Source of the DNA: an uncultured Lachnospiraceae bacterium
Lineage (GTDB): Bacteria; Bacillota; Clostridia; Lachnospirales; Lachnospiraceae
Length of the DNA stretch: 36,505 nucleotides
Direction of reading: 5' to 3'
Assembly: GCA_902799015.1 (NCBI GenBank)
Contig: CADBZI010000013.1
Location: 1 to 36,505, forward strand
The notes beneath the pieces are model-generated. The model was not told the DNA's origin. It saw nothing but the letters and a program-made list of their open reading frames with translations, and ran no database searches. How positions within the stretch are numbered: the first letter of the stretch is position 1; each line of letters starts with the position of its first letter. The position numbers and the translations under genes are program-made. Below are positions 15,240-22,871 of this stretch, piece by piece.

Positions 15240-17219
15240 ATGCGAAACAAAGTGAAAATGATATGTGCATTGGCATTGGCAGCAGCGACAGCGCTGCCCG
15301 GTATGAGCATCCCGGCCCAGGACCTGGGCCTGAACACGGATCAGAAGGAAGCAACAGAGTATACAAAAGCAGCGAATGAAGAAGTCTATGCCCTGCTGGA
15401 TTTTGAGGACGAACGCGAGAAGGAAAACGCTGAACGGGGTTTGATCGCGGCACCGGACAGCCTGGAAATCAAAACGGCGGATGGGAAAGTGGCCTGGAGC
15501 CAGGATGCCTATGCATTCCTGGATGAGGATGCTCCGGACAGCGCGAACCCCAGTCTGTGGAGAAATACGCAGCTCAACCATGTTTACGGATTGTTCGAGG
15601 TGATGGACGGTATCTATCAGGTCAGGGGATATGACATGTCCAACATCACCTTTATCAAGGGGGAGACCGGATGGATCATCTATGACCCGCTGATGACGGT
15701 GGAATGTGCGCAGGCCGCGTTCGAGCTGGTGAAAGAGAACATCGGGGATTACCCGGTGAAGGCGGTTCTTTACTCTCATTCCCATGTAGATCATTTTGGC
15801 GGTGTCGCCGGGATCGTCTCTGAGGAGCAGGTGGCGGAGGAAGAGATCCTGATCATCGCGCCGGAAGGCTTCGAGGAGCATGCGGTAAGCGAGAACGTCT
15901 ATGCCGGAACAGCCATGGGCCGGAGGGCAAGCTACCAGTATGGCACGCTGCTCGAAGGCGGCGAAAAGGGTTCCCTGTGCATCGGGATCGGCATGGGACA
16001 GTCCCATGGAACCACATCCTATATCTCTCCGAATACGATCATTTCCAAAACCGGACAGAGAATGGTGATTGACGGCGTCATCATGGAATTCCAGCTCACA
16101 CCCGGGACGGAAGCCCCTGCGGAGATGAATACCTGGTTCCCGCAGAAGAAGGCACTGTGGATGGCGGAAAACTGCACGGGCACCCTTCATAACCTGTATA
16201 CGCTCAGGGGTGCCGAGGTCCGTGACGGACAGGCGTGGGCGAACTTCCTGATGGAAACGCTGAAGTTGTATGGCAGTGATGTGGAGGTGGTATTCCAGTC
16301 CCACAACTGGCCGCACTGGGACAATGCAAATATCGTGGAGTATATCCTGAATACGGCAGCTGCCTACAAGTATATCAATGACCAGACGCTGCTTTACCTG
16401 AACGAGGGGTACACGAGCACTGAGATTGCACACATGATCGAACTGCCCAGGGAGCTTGCAGGGAACTGGTATACAAGACAGTATTACGGAACAGTGGCCC
16501 ACAATTCCAAGGCGGTCTACCAGAAATACATGGGGTGGTACGACGCGAACCCGATTCACCTGGGAGAACTGGAGCCGACGGAGCGGGCAAAAAAGTTTGT
16601 GGAATATCTGGGCGATGTGGATGAGGTCCTCCGCAAGGCGAAGGAAGATTATGACAAGGGTGAGTACCAGTGGGTCGCGGAGCTGACCAACATGCTGGTC
16701 TTCGCGGATCCGGAGAATCAGGACGCGAGGATGCTGTGCGCGGATGCCCTGGAGCAGCTGGCGTACCAGGCAGAGAGCGGAACGTGGAGGAATGCCTATC
16801 TGTGCGCGGCGCAGGAGCTGCGGTTCGGAACCAACACGGATCCGGCCACCCGTGCATCAACGAGCGGCGGCATCACTTCCCACATGACACCGGAGATGAT
16901 CCTGCAGTACCTTGGAATCTATACCGACAGCAAGAAGATAGAAGGGCTGAGCTTCACGGCGAACATCGTTCTTCCGGAAGCGTCCTACGTTCTTGTCGTC
17001 AAAAACGGCGTAGTCCTTTGTGAGCAGGGATCGCTGCATGAGAAGGCGGACGTCACATGGACGACAGACAGAAAGGGCCTGTTCGGCATCGCGACAAACA
17101 ACCGGGAGGTGATCGATGCGGAGGTCACACAGGACGGCGACACCACTTTGCTGGATCAGCTGATGGAAGGAAACACCGTGGCCGATATGGATATCTTCTT
17201 CCATATCATTGAGCCATAA
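15240..17219 (+). CDS. Secreted alkylsulfatase of the SdsA/BDS1 type (metallo-beta-lactamase fold)
   Basis: A 659-residue protein with an N-terminal signal peptide (MICALALAAATALPGMSIPA). The metallo-beta-lactamase fold spans about residues 115-370: zinc motif HSHVDHFGG (H180, H182, D184, H185), then MAENCTGTLHNLYTLRGAEV and FQSHNWPHWDN, which are typical of class III alkylsulfatases. The alkylsulfatase dimerisation domain follows (LPRELAGNWYTRQYYGTVAH, YDKGEYQWVAELTNMLVFAD), and the C-terminal 120 residues resemble an SCP2-like domain. Known members cleave long-chain alkyl sulfates to alcohol and sulfate. The native substrate in this organism is unknown. AAAGGAG lies 12 bases before the ATG, a slightly long gap. 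No sulfate-use genes are adjacent. Confidence 0.93.
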   Translation: MRNKVKMICALALAAATALPGMSIPAQDLGLNTDQKEATEYTKAANEEVYALLDFEDEREKENAERGLIAAPDSLEIKTADGKVAWSQDAYAFLDEDAPDSANPSLWRNTQLNHVYGLFEVMDGIYQVRGYDMSNITFIKGETGWIIYDPLMTVECAQAAFELVKENIGDYPVKAVLYSHSHVDHFGGVAGIVSEEQVAEEEILIIAPEGFEEHAVSENVYAGTAMGRRASYQYGTLLEGGEKGSLCIGIGMGQSHGTTSYISPNTIISKTGQRMVIDGVIMEFQLTPGTEAPAEMNTWFPQKKALWMAENCTGTLHNLYTLRGAEVRDGQAWANFLMETLKLYGSDVEVVFQSHNWPHWDNANIVEYILNTAAAYKYINDQTLLYLNEGYTSTEIAHMIELPRELAGNWYTRQYYGTVAHNSKAVYQKYMGWYDANPIHLGELEPTERAKKFVEYLGDVDEVLRKAKEDYDKGEYQWVAELTNMLVFADPENQDARMLCADALEQLAYQAESGTWRNAYLCAAQELRFGTNTDPATRASTSGGITSHMTPEMILQYLGIYTDSKKIEGLSFTANIVLPEASYVLVVKNGVVLCEQGSLHEKADVTWTTDRKGLFGIATNNREVIDAEVTQDGDTTLLDQLMEGNTVADMDIFFHIIEP

Positions 17220-17234
17220 AAAGGTGACACGAAT

Positions 17235-17251
17235 CCCCGGCTATGCCGGGG
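17235..17251 (+). terminator. Hairpin after the alkylsulfatase gene
   Basis: CCCCGG and CCGGGG (17235-17240, 17246-17251) form a 6-pair GC stem with a 5-base loop. No T run follows, so termination would be weak. Confidence 0.4.
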
Positions 17252-17284
17252 AGAATGCACCATGAATGGCGCAAATCAGCTTTC

Positions 17285-17313
17285 TTGCGGCATCCATAGT
17301 TGTATGATATGAT
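17285..17313 (+). promoter_or_regulatory. Promoter of the c-di-GMP riboswitch transcript
   Basis: TTGCGG (17285-17290) and TATGAT (17308-17313) are 17 bases apart, about 10 bases before the start of the aptamer. Confidence 0.5.
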
Positions 17314-17322
17314 AAAAGACCA

Positions 17323-17395
17323 ATGGCAAAACAGGCGAGAGCCTGTGACGCAAAGCTATAGGGACCGTAAAACGTCAGCCAGCTGCAGCAAATGG
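17323..17395 (+). ncRNA. Class I cyclic-di-GMP riboswitch (GEMM-I) aptamer
   Basis: The sequence matches the GEMM-I pattern. GGCAAA is followed by the stem ACAGGC/GCCTGT with a GAGA (GNRA) tetraloop at 17331-17346, then the hallmark GACGCAAAGC (17347-17356), AGGGACCG, and CAGCCAGCTGC (17376-17386) closing the second stem. Known GEMM-I RNAs bind cyclic-di-GMP at the three-way junction. A perfect intrinsic terminator follows at 17436, giving a standard transcription-control layout. A small hairpin GTAAG/CTTAC (17402-17406, 17411-17415) lies between the two and may take part in switching. The next reading frames are a GGDEF-like fragment and moaA. Confidence 0.88.
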
Positions 17396-17435
17396 AGAAC
17401 CGTAAGTCAACTTACTGAACTTCGTTATGGGAGGA

Positions 17436-17469
17436 GGATCAATGCGGGCTGATTGCATTGATCCTTTTT
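17436..17469 (+). terminator. Expression-platform terminator of the c-di-GMP riboswitch
   Basis: GGATCAATGC (17436-17445) and GCATTGATCC (17455-17464) form a perfect 10-pair stem, followed by five T residues. It lies about 45 bases after the aptamer. Confidence 0.9.
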
Positions 17470-17512
17470 GCGTATCATTGGACAGTATACGGTATTGGGG
17501 TGGAGAATCATT

Positions 17513-17608
17513 ATGAAGCAGGTATTCTCCAGAGTTGACGCCGCACTCTACGAGGCAAAGAACGGGGGGCAGGAACCGGACGGTACAGTCCGGATTAGGA
17601 TCCTCTGA
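17513..17608 (+). pseudogene. C-terminal remnant of a GGDEF (diguanylate cyclase) gene
   Basis: A 31-codon frame whose middle reads FSRVDAALYEAKNGG. This closely resembles the last helix of GGDEF domains (commonly ADxALYxAKxxGRN). No catalytic part is present, and the piece begins only about 45 bases after the riboswitch terminator. The simplest reading is that most of a c-di-GMP-regulated cyclase gene was deleted, leaving its tail. A short functional leader peptide cannot be excluded. It ends 11 bases before the preferred moaA start. Confidence 0.65.
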
Positions 17609-17619
17609 GGATGAGGGAT

Positions 17620-18591
17620 ATGCTTGATAAGAATGGACGCAGGATCGAATACCTGCGCATCTCCATAACAGATCGATGCAATCTGAGATGTGTCTACTGC
17701 ATGCCGGAAAGCGGTGTCTCTTCCATAGAACATGCACAGATTCTGAGCTTTGAAGAGATTACCCGCCTTGTGCGGATCATGACCGGCCTTGGCATAAAGC
17801 ACATCCGGCTGACCGGAGGGGAGCCGATGGCGCGCAGAGGCTGCCTGGATCTGGTGCAGAGCCTTTCTGCGGTCCCGGGGGTTGAGAGCATCTCTATGAC
17901 CAGCAACGGGATTTTGCTCAAAGACAAGGTTCACCAGGCAAAGCTTGCGGGGCTTTCTGCTCTGAATATCAGCATTGACGCTTTGAATCCTTCCGTCTAT
18001 TCCCGGCTGACGCGGGGCGGAGATGTCAGCCAGGCGCTGTGTACTTTGCGGCAGGCGGTGGAGGAAGGCTTGCATGTCAAAGTTAATACGGTTCCGATCC
18101 GCGGCTTTAACGAAGAAGAGCTGACCCCGATCGCGCATCTTGCGAAGGAGGCGCCGATCTGTGTGCGGTTTATTGAGTTGATGCCCATCGGGTATGGGGC
18201 ACAGGCGGAGAGGATTCCATATGCAGAGGTGGCACAGCAGCTGAGGGAGGCTTTTGGAGCGCCGGTGGAAGATGGCCAGACATATGGGCATGGCCCTGCC
18301 CGGTATGTAAGGTATCCTGACTTCAAAGGGGCGGTTGGATTCATCAGTGCCGTCAGCCATGAGTTCTGCGCGTCCTGCAACAGGGTGCGCCTGACGGCGG
18401 ACGGCAGGCTGAAGCTGTGCCTGAATCATACGAAGGGGATTGATCTGCGCGCTATGCTTCGGCAGGGGGCAGAGGACAGGGAGATTCTGGATACGGTGCG
18501 CAGCGCGATTGCCGATAAGCCCGGGCGGCATGCATTTTATGAGAGCATCCGTGACCATGAAGTCCGCAGTATGAATGCAATCGGAGGATGA
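17620..18591 (+). CDS. moaA: GTP 3',8-cyclase MoaA, molybdenum cofactor step 1
   Basis: A 323-residue radical SAM enzyme converting GTP to 3',8-cyclo-dihydro-GTP in molybdopterin synthesis (cytoplasm). The N-terminal cluster site is RISITDRCNLRCVYCMP (CxxxCxxC). TGGEPMARRG is the GGEP motif for S-adenosylmethionine. The second cluster site is in FCASCNRVRLTADGRLKLCL, with three cysteines. The length fits the family, although the C-terminus lacks the extra GG tail. ATG 17620 gives the typical MLDKNGRRIEYLRIS start and has GAGG 9 bases upstream; ATG 17611 is also possible. It follows the riboswitch and GGDEF remnant, and is followed at 1 base by the MOSC-MogA gene, so a two-gene operon is likely. 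Confidence 0.95.
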   Translation: MLDKNGRRIEYLRISITDRCNLRCVYCMPESGVSSIEHAQILSFEEITRLVRIMTGLGIKHIRLTGGEPMARRGCLDLVQSLSAVPGVESISMTSNGILLKDKVHQAKLAGLSALNISIDALNPSVYSRLTRGGDVSQALCTLRQAVEEGLHVKVNTVPIRGFNEEELTPIAHLAKEAPICVRFIELMPIGYGAQAERIPYAEVAQQLREAFGAPVEDGQTYGHGPARYVRYPDFKGAVGFISAVSHEFCASCNRVRLTADGRLKLCLNHTKGIDLRAMLRQGAEDREILDTVRSAIADKPGRHAFYESIRDHEVRSMNAIGG

Positions 18592-18592
18592 T

Positions 18593-19528
18593 ATGACAGG
18601 TGAGATACTGGCTGTATGTACCAGCGACAGAAGAGGAATTCAGAAAACGAATGTCAGCCGGGCAGTCTTTGTTGAGAATTACGGGATTGAGGGGGATGCC
18701 CATGGGGGCAGCTGGCACAGACAGGTAAGCCTGATCAGTGCAGATAAGATTGACGAGTTCCGCAACAGGGGTGCCAATGTCGCATATGGTGCCTTTGGAG
18801 AAAACCTGGTTGTGGAGGGGATCGACTTTCGGACCCTTCCGGTCGGGACGCTGCTTCGGTGCGGGGATGTACTTCTGGAGATGACGCAGATCGGGAAGGA
18901 ATGCCATGCGCACTGTGCGATCTTTCATCAGGTTGGGGATTGCATTATGCCCCGGGAGGGCGTGTTTGCCCGCGTGCTCAAAGGCGGGACGATTCAGGCG
19001 GGAGACAGGATGGTGATCGAACATCGCACCGGGAAGCTGCCCTGGCAGGCTGCCGTCATTACACTCAGTGATAAAGGCGCAAGGGGTGAGCGGGAAGATC
19101 AGAGTGGTCCGGCGATCGCAGACCGGCTCAGAGACAGCGGCTATGATGTGATCGAGCAGTTTATGATCAGCGACGATCCCGATCTGCTGAAGCACCATCT
19201 GATCCGGCTTTGCGACCAGAGAAGGCCGGACCTGATTCTGACAACAGGGGGAACCGGTTTTTCTATGCGGGACAGAACGCCGGAAGCGACGCTTGCTGTG
19301 GCGGAAAGAAATGTACCGGGGATTGCCGAGGCCATCCGCGCCGCATCGCTGAAGATCACAAAGCATGCCATGCTTTCCCGGGCAGTGTCTGTGATCCGGG
19401 GCAAGACGCTGATCATCAATCTGCCCGGCAGCCCGAAGGCCTGTATGGAAAGCATGGATGTTTTCATGGATGCGATCCCGCATGCGATGGGACTGCTGCG
19501 GGGCGATGTTCAGGATTGCGCAAGGTAG
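18593..19528 (+). CDS. MOSC domain fused to MogA/MoaB-type molybdopterin adenylyltransferase
   Basis: A 311-residue bifunctional protein. Residues 1 to about 145 are a MOSC domain (VENYGIEGDAHGG, ISADKIDEFRNRG, EMTQIGKECHAHCAIF), a fold that handles sulfur or carries molybdenum cofactor. Residues about 155-311 are MogA/MoaB-like: AAVITLSDKGARGERED, LILTTGGTGFSMRDRTPEAT with the TTGGTG nucleotide motif, and NLPGSPKACMESMDVF. MogA adenylates molybdopterin before metal insertion. The fusion joins a late cofactor step to a cofactor-handling domain. GGAGG lies just before the ATG, one base after the moaA stop. Other cofactor genes (moaC, moaE, moeA) are not in the window. Confidence 0.92.
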   Translation: MTGEILAVCTSDRRGIQKTNVSRAVFVENYGIEGDAHGGSWHRQVSLISADKIDEFRNRGANVAYGAFGENLVVEGIDFRTLPVGTLLRCGDVLLEMTQIGKECHAHCAIFHQVGDCIMPREGVFARVLKGGTIQAGDRMVIEHRTGKLPWQAAVITLSDKGARGEREDQSGPAIADRLRDSGYDVIEQFMISDDPDLLKHHLIRLCDQRRPDLILTTGGTGFSMRDRTPEATLAVAERNVPGIAEAIRAASLKITKHAMLSRAVSVIRGKTLIINLPGSPKACMESMDVFMDAIPHAMGLLRGDVQDCAR

Positions 19529-19575
19529 TTTTCGGCTTCCGAAAAAAGTATGTAAGCTGGCAGCAGCACATATCC

Positions 19576-20850
19576 TCAGGAAGGGATCTTTACAATCACG
19601 ACTGTGCCGCTGCCTTTCTCAGAAAGAATCTCCATCTCTCCGCGGCACATAATATCCAGACGCTGCCGTATGTTGGACAGAGCGCCGTTGGAATCGAATA
19701 TTTTTGACGGATCAAAGCCGGGACCATTGTCTTCTACGATGATCTCGCTGCCGGATCTTGTTTTTTTCGTCCGGATGGAGATGCGCAGCGGTTCGGAATC
19801 CGGATCCATGCCATGCTTGACGGCGTTTTCAACGATCGGCTGCAAGGTCAGCGGCGGTATCTTAAAATCAGTATGCGGCGTATCATAGTCAACGAAAAGT
19901 CTGTCTTCAAACTGGGCTTGCTCCACTGCGAGATACGCACGTGTGTGCTCCAGTTCCTCAGAGAACGGAATGGCATTTTCGCTGGTGACAGCGGTGAAGT
20001 TCTTCCGCAGATAGGTGGTGAAGTCCAGCGTGATCTGCTGTGCCAGATCAGGATCCTGTTTGCAGAGATAGTAGATGCTCATCATCGTATTATAGATGAA
20101 ATGCGGACGCATCTGCAGGACCATGATGCGGGTACGCTGGAGCGCGATTTCCTGCTGCTGGTGCAGATACTGTTCCAGCTGGTCAAAGAGGATAATGCTA
20201 AACATCGATAGTGCGCAGATCATAATGCCGATGCCAAGGAATGTGAATACGGAGACGAACAGGTGGATGAACACGGCGACTGTCATCGGAAGAAAACCGA
20301 TCAGGAAAGCAAAGAAGCGCCGGCGGGACATCCGGTCTTTCCAGCGGATGACGCCTGCCACATTCAGAACCAGAAGCGCAGCGAGAATAGAGACCCCGGC
20401 GGAGTAAAAAGGACCGCGGACAAACTCGTTCTCCGGGGTAATATAGTAAAACAATTCGGAGAAGGGTGTTATATTCAGTAATACGAAGAATACCAGCCAC
20501 AAAATTGCCGCAGCGCGGAAAAAGCTGCTGCGTTTGTAGTCGATCTTACAGCAGTGGAGCAGATAAGCCGTCAGCATAGGTATCAGAATAGAGCAGAACA
20601 AGGTCTCCAGATAGGAGAGACCCTTCTCAACGAGCATCAGGTCTGATGTAAGAGGCGGGTGCAGAACGATCATCTCTTCTGCTAAAATAGCAATGTAGTA
20701 CAGAAAGAGAATCGAAAAAAAGACGATGAAAAAACGCTTGCTCCAGCGGTCAATGCCGGGCATGATGACAGCGATGCCGAGTCCCAGCAGAAACAGCATG
20801 ATCGCAGCACCGAGCAGGAAAAGAAAGATCTGAATTGTCAGGTCGATCAT
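19576..20850 (-). CDS. Sensor histidine kinase, LytS/YesM type
   Basis: A 424-residue membrane kinase. The first 220 residues hold about six or seven hydrophobic helices and no large extracellular sensor domain. The His_kinase domain contains QMRPHFIYNTMMSIYYLCKQ (H250), and the ATPase part has the N box LQPIVENAVKHG (N342) and the G box VEDNGPGFD (374-380). This domain pair is typical of LytS/YesM-family kinases. ATGA overlap with the preceding response regulator, plus GGGAGG before the start, indicates coupled translation. It is the last gene of a minus-strand operon with a diguanylate cyclase and an XRE-REC regulator. The signal sensed is unknown. Confidence 0.93.
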   Translation of the reverse strand: MIDLTIQIFLFLLGAAIMLFLLGLGIAVIMPGIDRWSKRFFIVFFSILFLYYIAILAEEMIVLHPPLTSDLMLVEKGLSYLETLFCSILIPMLTAYLLHCCKIDYKRSSFFRAAAILWLVFFVLLNITPFSELFYYITPENEFVRGPFYSAGVSILAALLVLNVAGVIRWKDRMSRRRFFAFLIGFLPMTVAVFIHLFVSVFTFLGIGIMICALSMFSIILFDQLEQYLHQQQEIALQRTRIMVLQMRPHFIYNTMMSIYYLCKQDPDLAQQITLDFTTYLRKNFTAVTSENAIPFSEELEHTRAYLAVEQAQFEDRLFVDYDTPHTDFKIPPLTLQPIVENAVKHGMDPDSEPLRISIRTKKTRSGSEIIVEDNGPGFDPSKIFDSNGALSNIRQRLDIMCRGEMEILSEKGSGTVVIVKIPS

Positions 20851-21446
20851 GTGGTGGCACCTCCCAGAGAGAACGGATACCGCAGGTTTTTCAGCTGAAC
20901 CTTAACACCCTCCGGTGTGATCGGCTTGAGCATGAACCCGCTGGCTCCGGTACTCCAGGCATCCATGGCATAATCGCTGTAAGCGGTAAGAAACACCACA
21001 TTGGTGCGGGGATTGATCTCCAGCAATGTCCGGCAAAGCGCAATGCCGCTTGATTTACCCAGCTCGATATCCAGAAAAGCCAGAGAAACCCGGTTGAACC
21101 TGGCATATTCAATCACTTCGGAAGGTCTGGAAAAGCCCGTAATCGTTGCATGCGGCATGACCTCCTCCAGAACAGGGATGCCTCCTGCAAGGATGATCTT
21201 TCTGTCATCCACGATGATGACGTTTGGGGAATCATCACTTTCCGCGGCAGCAAAGAGCAGTGTATCGGTATCTACGCCCAGACATCTTGAAAGACGGGAA
21301 ATCATCACGGCATCCGGCAGCCGGCTGCCGTTTTCCCACCGGGCAATTGTGGAACGGGTGACATACATCTGCTGCGCCAGATCGTTCTGGGAAAGTCCTT
21401 TCCCGGTTCTCAGCTTTTTCAGGGTTTGTGAAAACAGCTTGCTCAT
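20847..21446 (-). CDS. Response regulator with N-terminal XRE helix-turn-helix and C-terminal receiver
   Basis: A 199-residue regulator with unusual domain order. Residues about 5-62 are an XRE/Cro helix-turn-helix (LKKLRTGKGLSQNDLAQQMY, VTRSTIARWENGSRLP). Residues about 75-190 are a receiver domain: acidic pair D80-D81 (VIIVDDRK), phosphorylation site D126 in AFLDIELG, T154 in FLTAYSDYA, and K174 in GFMLKPIT. Most response regulators have the receiver first and a winged-helix, LytTR or AraC output. The partner kinase is encoded directly downstream with a 4-base overlap. ATG 21446 is used because TTGGAG lies 9 bases upstream; a TTG at 21461 is in frame. Confidence 0.92.
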   Translation of the reverse strand: MSKLFSQTLKKLRTGKGLSQNDLAQQMYVTRSTIARWENGSRLPDAVMISRLSRCLGVDTDTLLFAAAESDDSPNVIIVDDRKIILAGGIPVLEEVMPHATITGFSRPSEVIEYARFNRVSLAFLDIELGKSSGIALCRTLLEINPRTNVVFLTAYSDYAMDAWSTGASGFMLKPITPEGVKVQLKNLRYPFSLGGATT

Positions 21447-21463
21447 ACAGGAATGCTCCAAAT

Positions 21464-22555
21464 CTATCTGCTTCTGCGATCATGCTGTGTCTGACGATAG
21501 AAATCACGTTTCGCGGCGTACATGGCATCTTCTGCTTCTCTGACCAGCGCATCCATGTTGAGTGTCCCCTGGCTTTTTTCGCGTGAAGAGGTTCCAAAAG
21601 AGACATGGTAGCCTTTTTTGGCCAGATTCTGTGTCATCACATCAAGCTCAGAAAACAGTTTTTGCGGGTCTGCGTCAATTCGGAATGCAATAAACTCATC
21701 ACCGCCGACGCGGTAGGTATGCTCCGGACCAAAACACTGCTTCAGCGCTTCCGCAATTTCATACAGCATCCGGTCGCCTGCAGAATGTCCGCTCTTGTTG
21801 TTCATCTCATGCAGCCCGTTCACATCCCCATAGACACAGATCAGATTGGAAGTGCACAGATCGGGATATTCATACAGCCGGCTTTCGTAATAGTTACGGT
21901 TCTGGGTACCGGTCAGGAGATCTGTCCGGCTCAGGAACTCTACTTTTCTGGATTGATCCAGCGCGCGGATCTTGATACGCATCGTGAATACTGCACTGAA
22001 AAATGCCACAATTCCGAAGGTAACCATATTCCAGACATCGGTTTCCGCTACATCCGGCTCCTTAAAATGCACAACGATCAGGCAAAATATCGCAACCACA
22101 CCTGCGATCAGGGCAAAGAGGCGGATCGGGCGGTCATAGAACAGAAGCGGAGTTACCAGAAGGAAAGCGACGGCGGAAACGGCAGCCATTTCCGCATGCA
22201 ACATCGAGATATGAATGCCAAATGTATAAAGCATAATCTCGAACAGATACACAAGCACCATCACAATGGCCGGATGCTTTGGCAGAATCAGATGCGCGCA
22301 GATCAGAAGGATTACCATCTCCGCCCCAAAGAACAGATAGGTCGAACTATTCGACGAGGCAAAACCGCCGAAGCAGATACTCGCAAGGTACAGCGCAAAG
22401 AACATCCCGGACGCAAGCAGGGAAAACACGCGCAAAAGTACGCGGTTTTCCTCGTAGATCACAGGCAGCAGGATATCATACTCCTCTTTCTCAACGCCCG
22501 CATAGAATAACAATTCTTTTAATGTGCGGATATGTTTCGTGCGGATCTTTTTCAT
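21464..22555 (-). CDS. Membrane-bound diguanylate cyclase (GGDEF)
   Basis: A 363-residue protein that should make cyclic-di-GMP from two GTP. About six transmembrane helices occupy residues 40-195 (an uncharacterised membrane sensor). The catalytic domain starts at SRTDLLTGTQNRNYYESRL (the DxLT motif, residue about 209) and contains VYGDVNGLHEMNNKSGHSAG and the intact signature RVGGDEF (GGDEF at 284-288). The RxxD inhibitory site usually five residues before GGDEF is missing, so product inhibition through that site is unlikely. First gene of the cyclase, XRE-REC, kinase operon; 17 bases separate it from the regulator. The GEMM-I riboswitch at 17323 could sense its product. Confidence 0.94.
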   Translation of the reverse strand: MKKIRTKHIRTLKELLFYAGVEKEEYDILLPVIYEENRVLLRVFSLLASGMFFALYLASICFGGFASSNSSTYLFFGAEMVILLICAHLILPKHPAIVMVLVYLFEIMLYTFGIHISMLHAEMAAVSAVAFLLVTPLLFYDRPIRLFALIAGVVAIFCLIVVHFKEPDVAETDVWNMVTFGIVAFFSAVFTMRIKIRALDQSRKVEFLSRTDLLTGTQNRNYYESRLYEYPDLCTSNLICVYGDVNGLHEMNNKSGHSAGDRMLYEIAEALKQCFGPEHTYRVGGDEFIAFRIDADPQKLFSELDVMTQNLAKKGYHVSFGTSSREKSQGTLNMDALVREAEDAMYAAKRDFYRQTQHDRRSR

Positions 22556-22773
22556 AATTACTTCTTTGCTCCATTGAAATCAGGCTTTTTGTACCAGATA
22601 ATCTCCCACATATATTTTCCTATAATCGTTTTCTTTCGTCAATGGAGGTTCCGGGATGTCACATTCTTCCGAAAACTGTTTCGGATTTTTCTCTTGATTC
22701 TCTTTGATGGAAGAGGAAAATCGTGATAAGCATGCGGGAGCAAAACAGGAGGGCAGCAGGAAATCATGCCCGA
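22556..22773. other. Divergent intergenic region
   Basis: This stretch should hold the promoter of the minus-strand signalling operon. TTGACG (minus strand, near 22640) is a possible -35, but no good -10 stands at the right distance. No gene is seen. Confidence 0.3.
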
Positions 22774-22818
22774 TTCCTGCCTGTAATACTTTTCAGGCAG
22801 GAAATTGCTATGGTATAA
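22774..22818 (+). promoter_or_regulatory. Promoter with overlapping 10-base inverted repeat
   Basis: TTCCTGCCTG (22774-22783) and CAGGCAGGAA (22794-22803) are perfect reverse complements 10 bases apart. They cover the -35 region of an extended -10 promoter, TGGTATAAT (TATAAT at 22813-22818). This is the usual place for a repressor operator controlling the DUF308-UbiB operon. Confidence 0.55.
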
Positions 22819-22871
22819 TCGACGGCAGAGATGACCAAAAGCTCAAAGATAAAAAAGGAGGAATTGTTGGA

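Noticed and set aside
15216-16559. Open frame of 447 codons on the minus strand
   Set aside because: It lies fully opposite the clear alkylsulfatase gene, has no recognisable domain or ribosome binding site, and is explained by the high GC third-position bias of the real gene.
17513-17608. Start of a complete GGDEF gene
   Set aside because: Only the final helix is present, with a stop at 17606; the catalytic motif is missing, so it is listed as a remnant.
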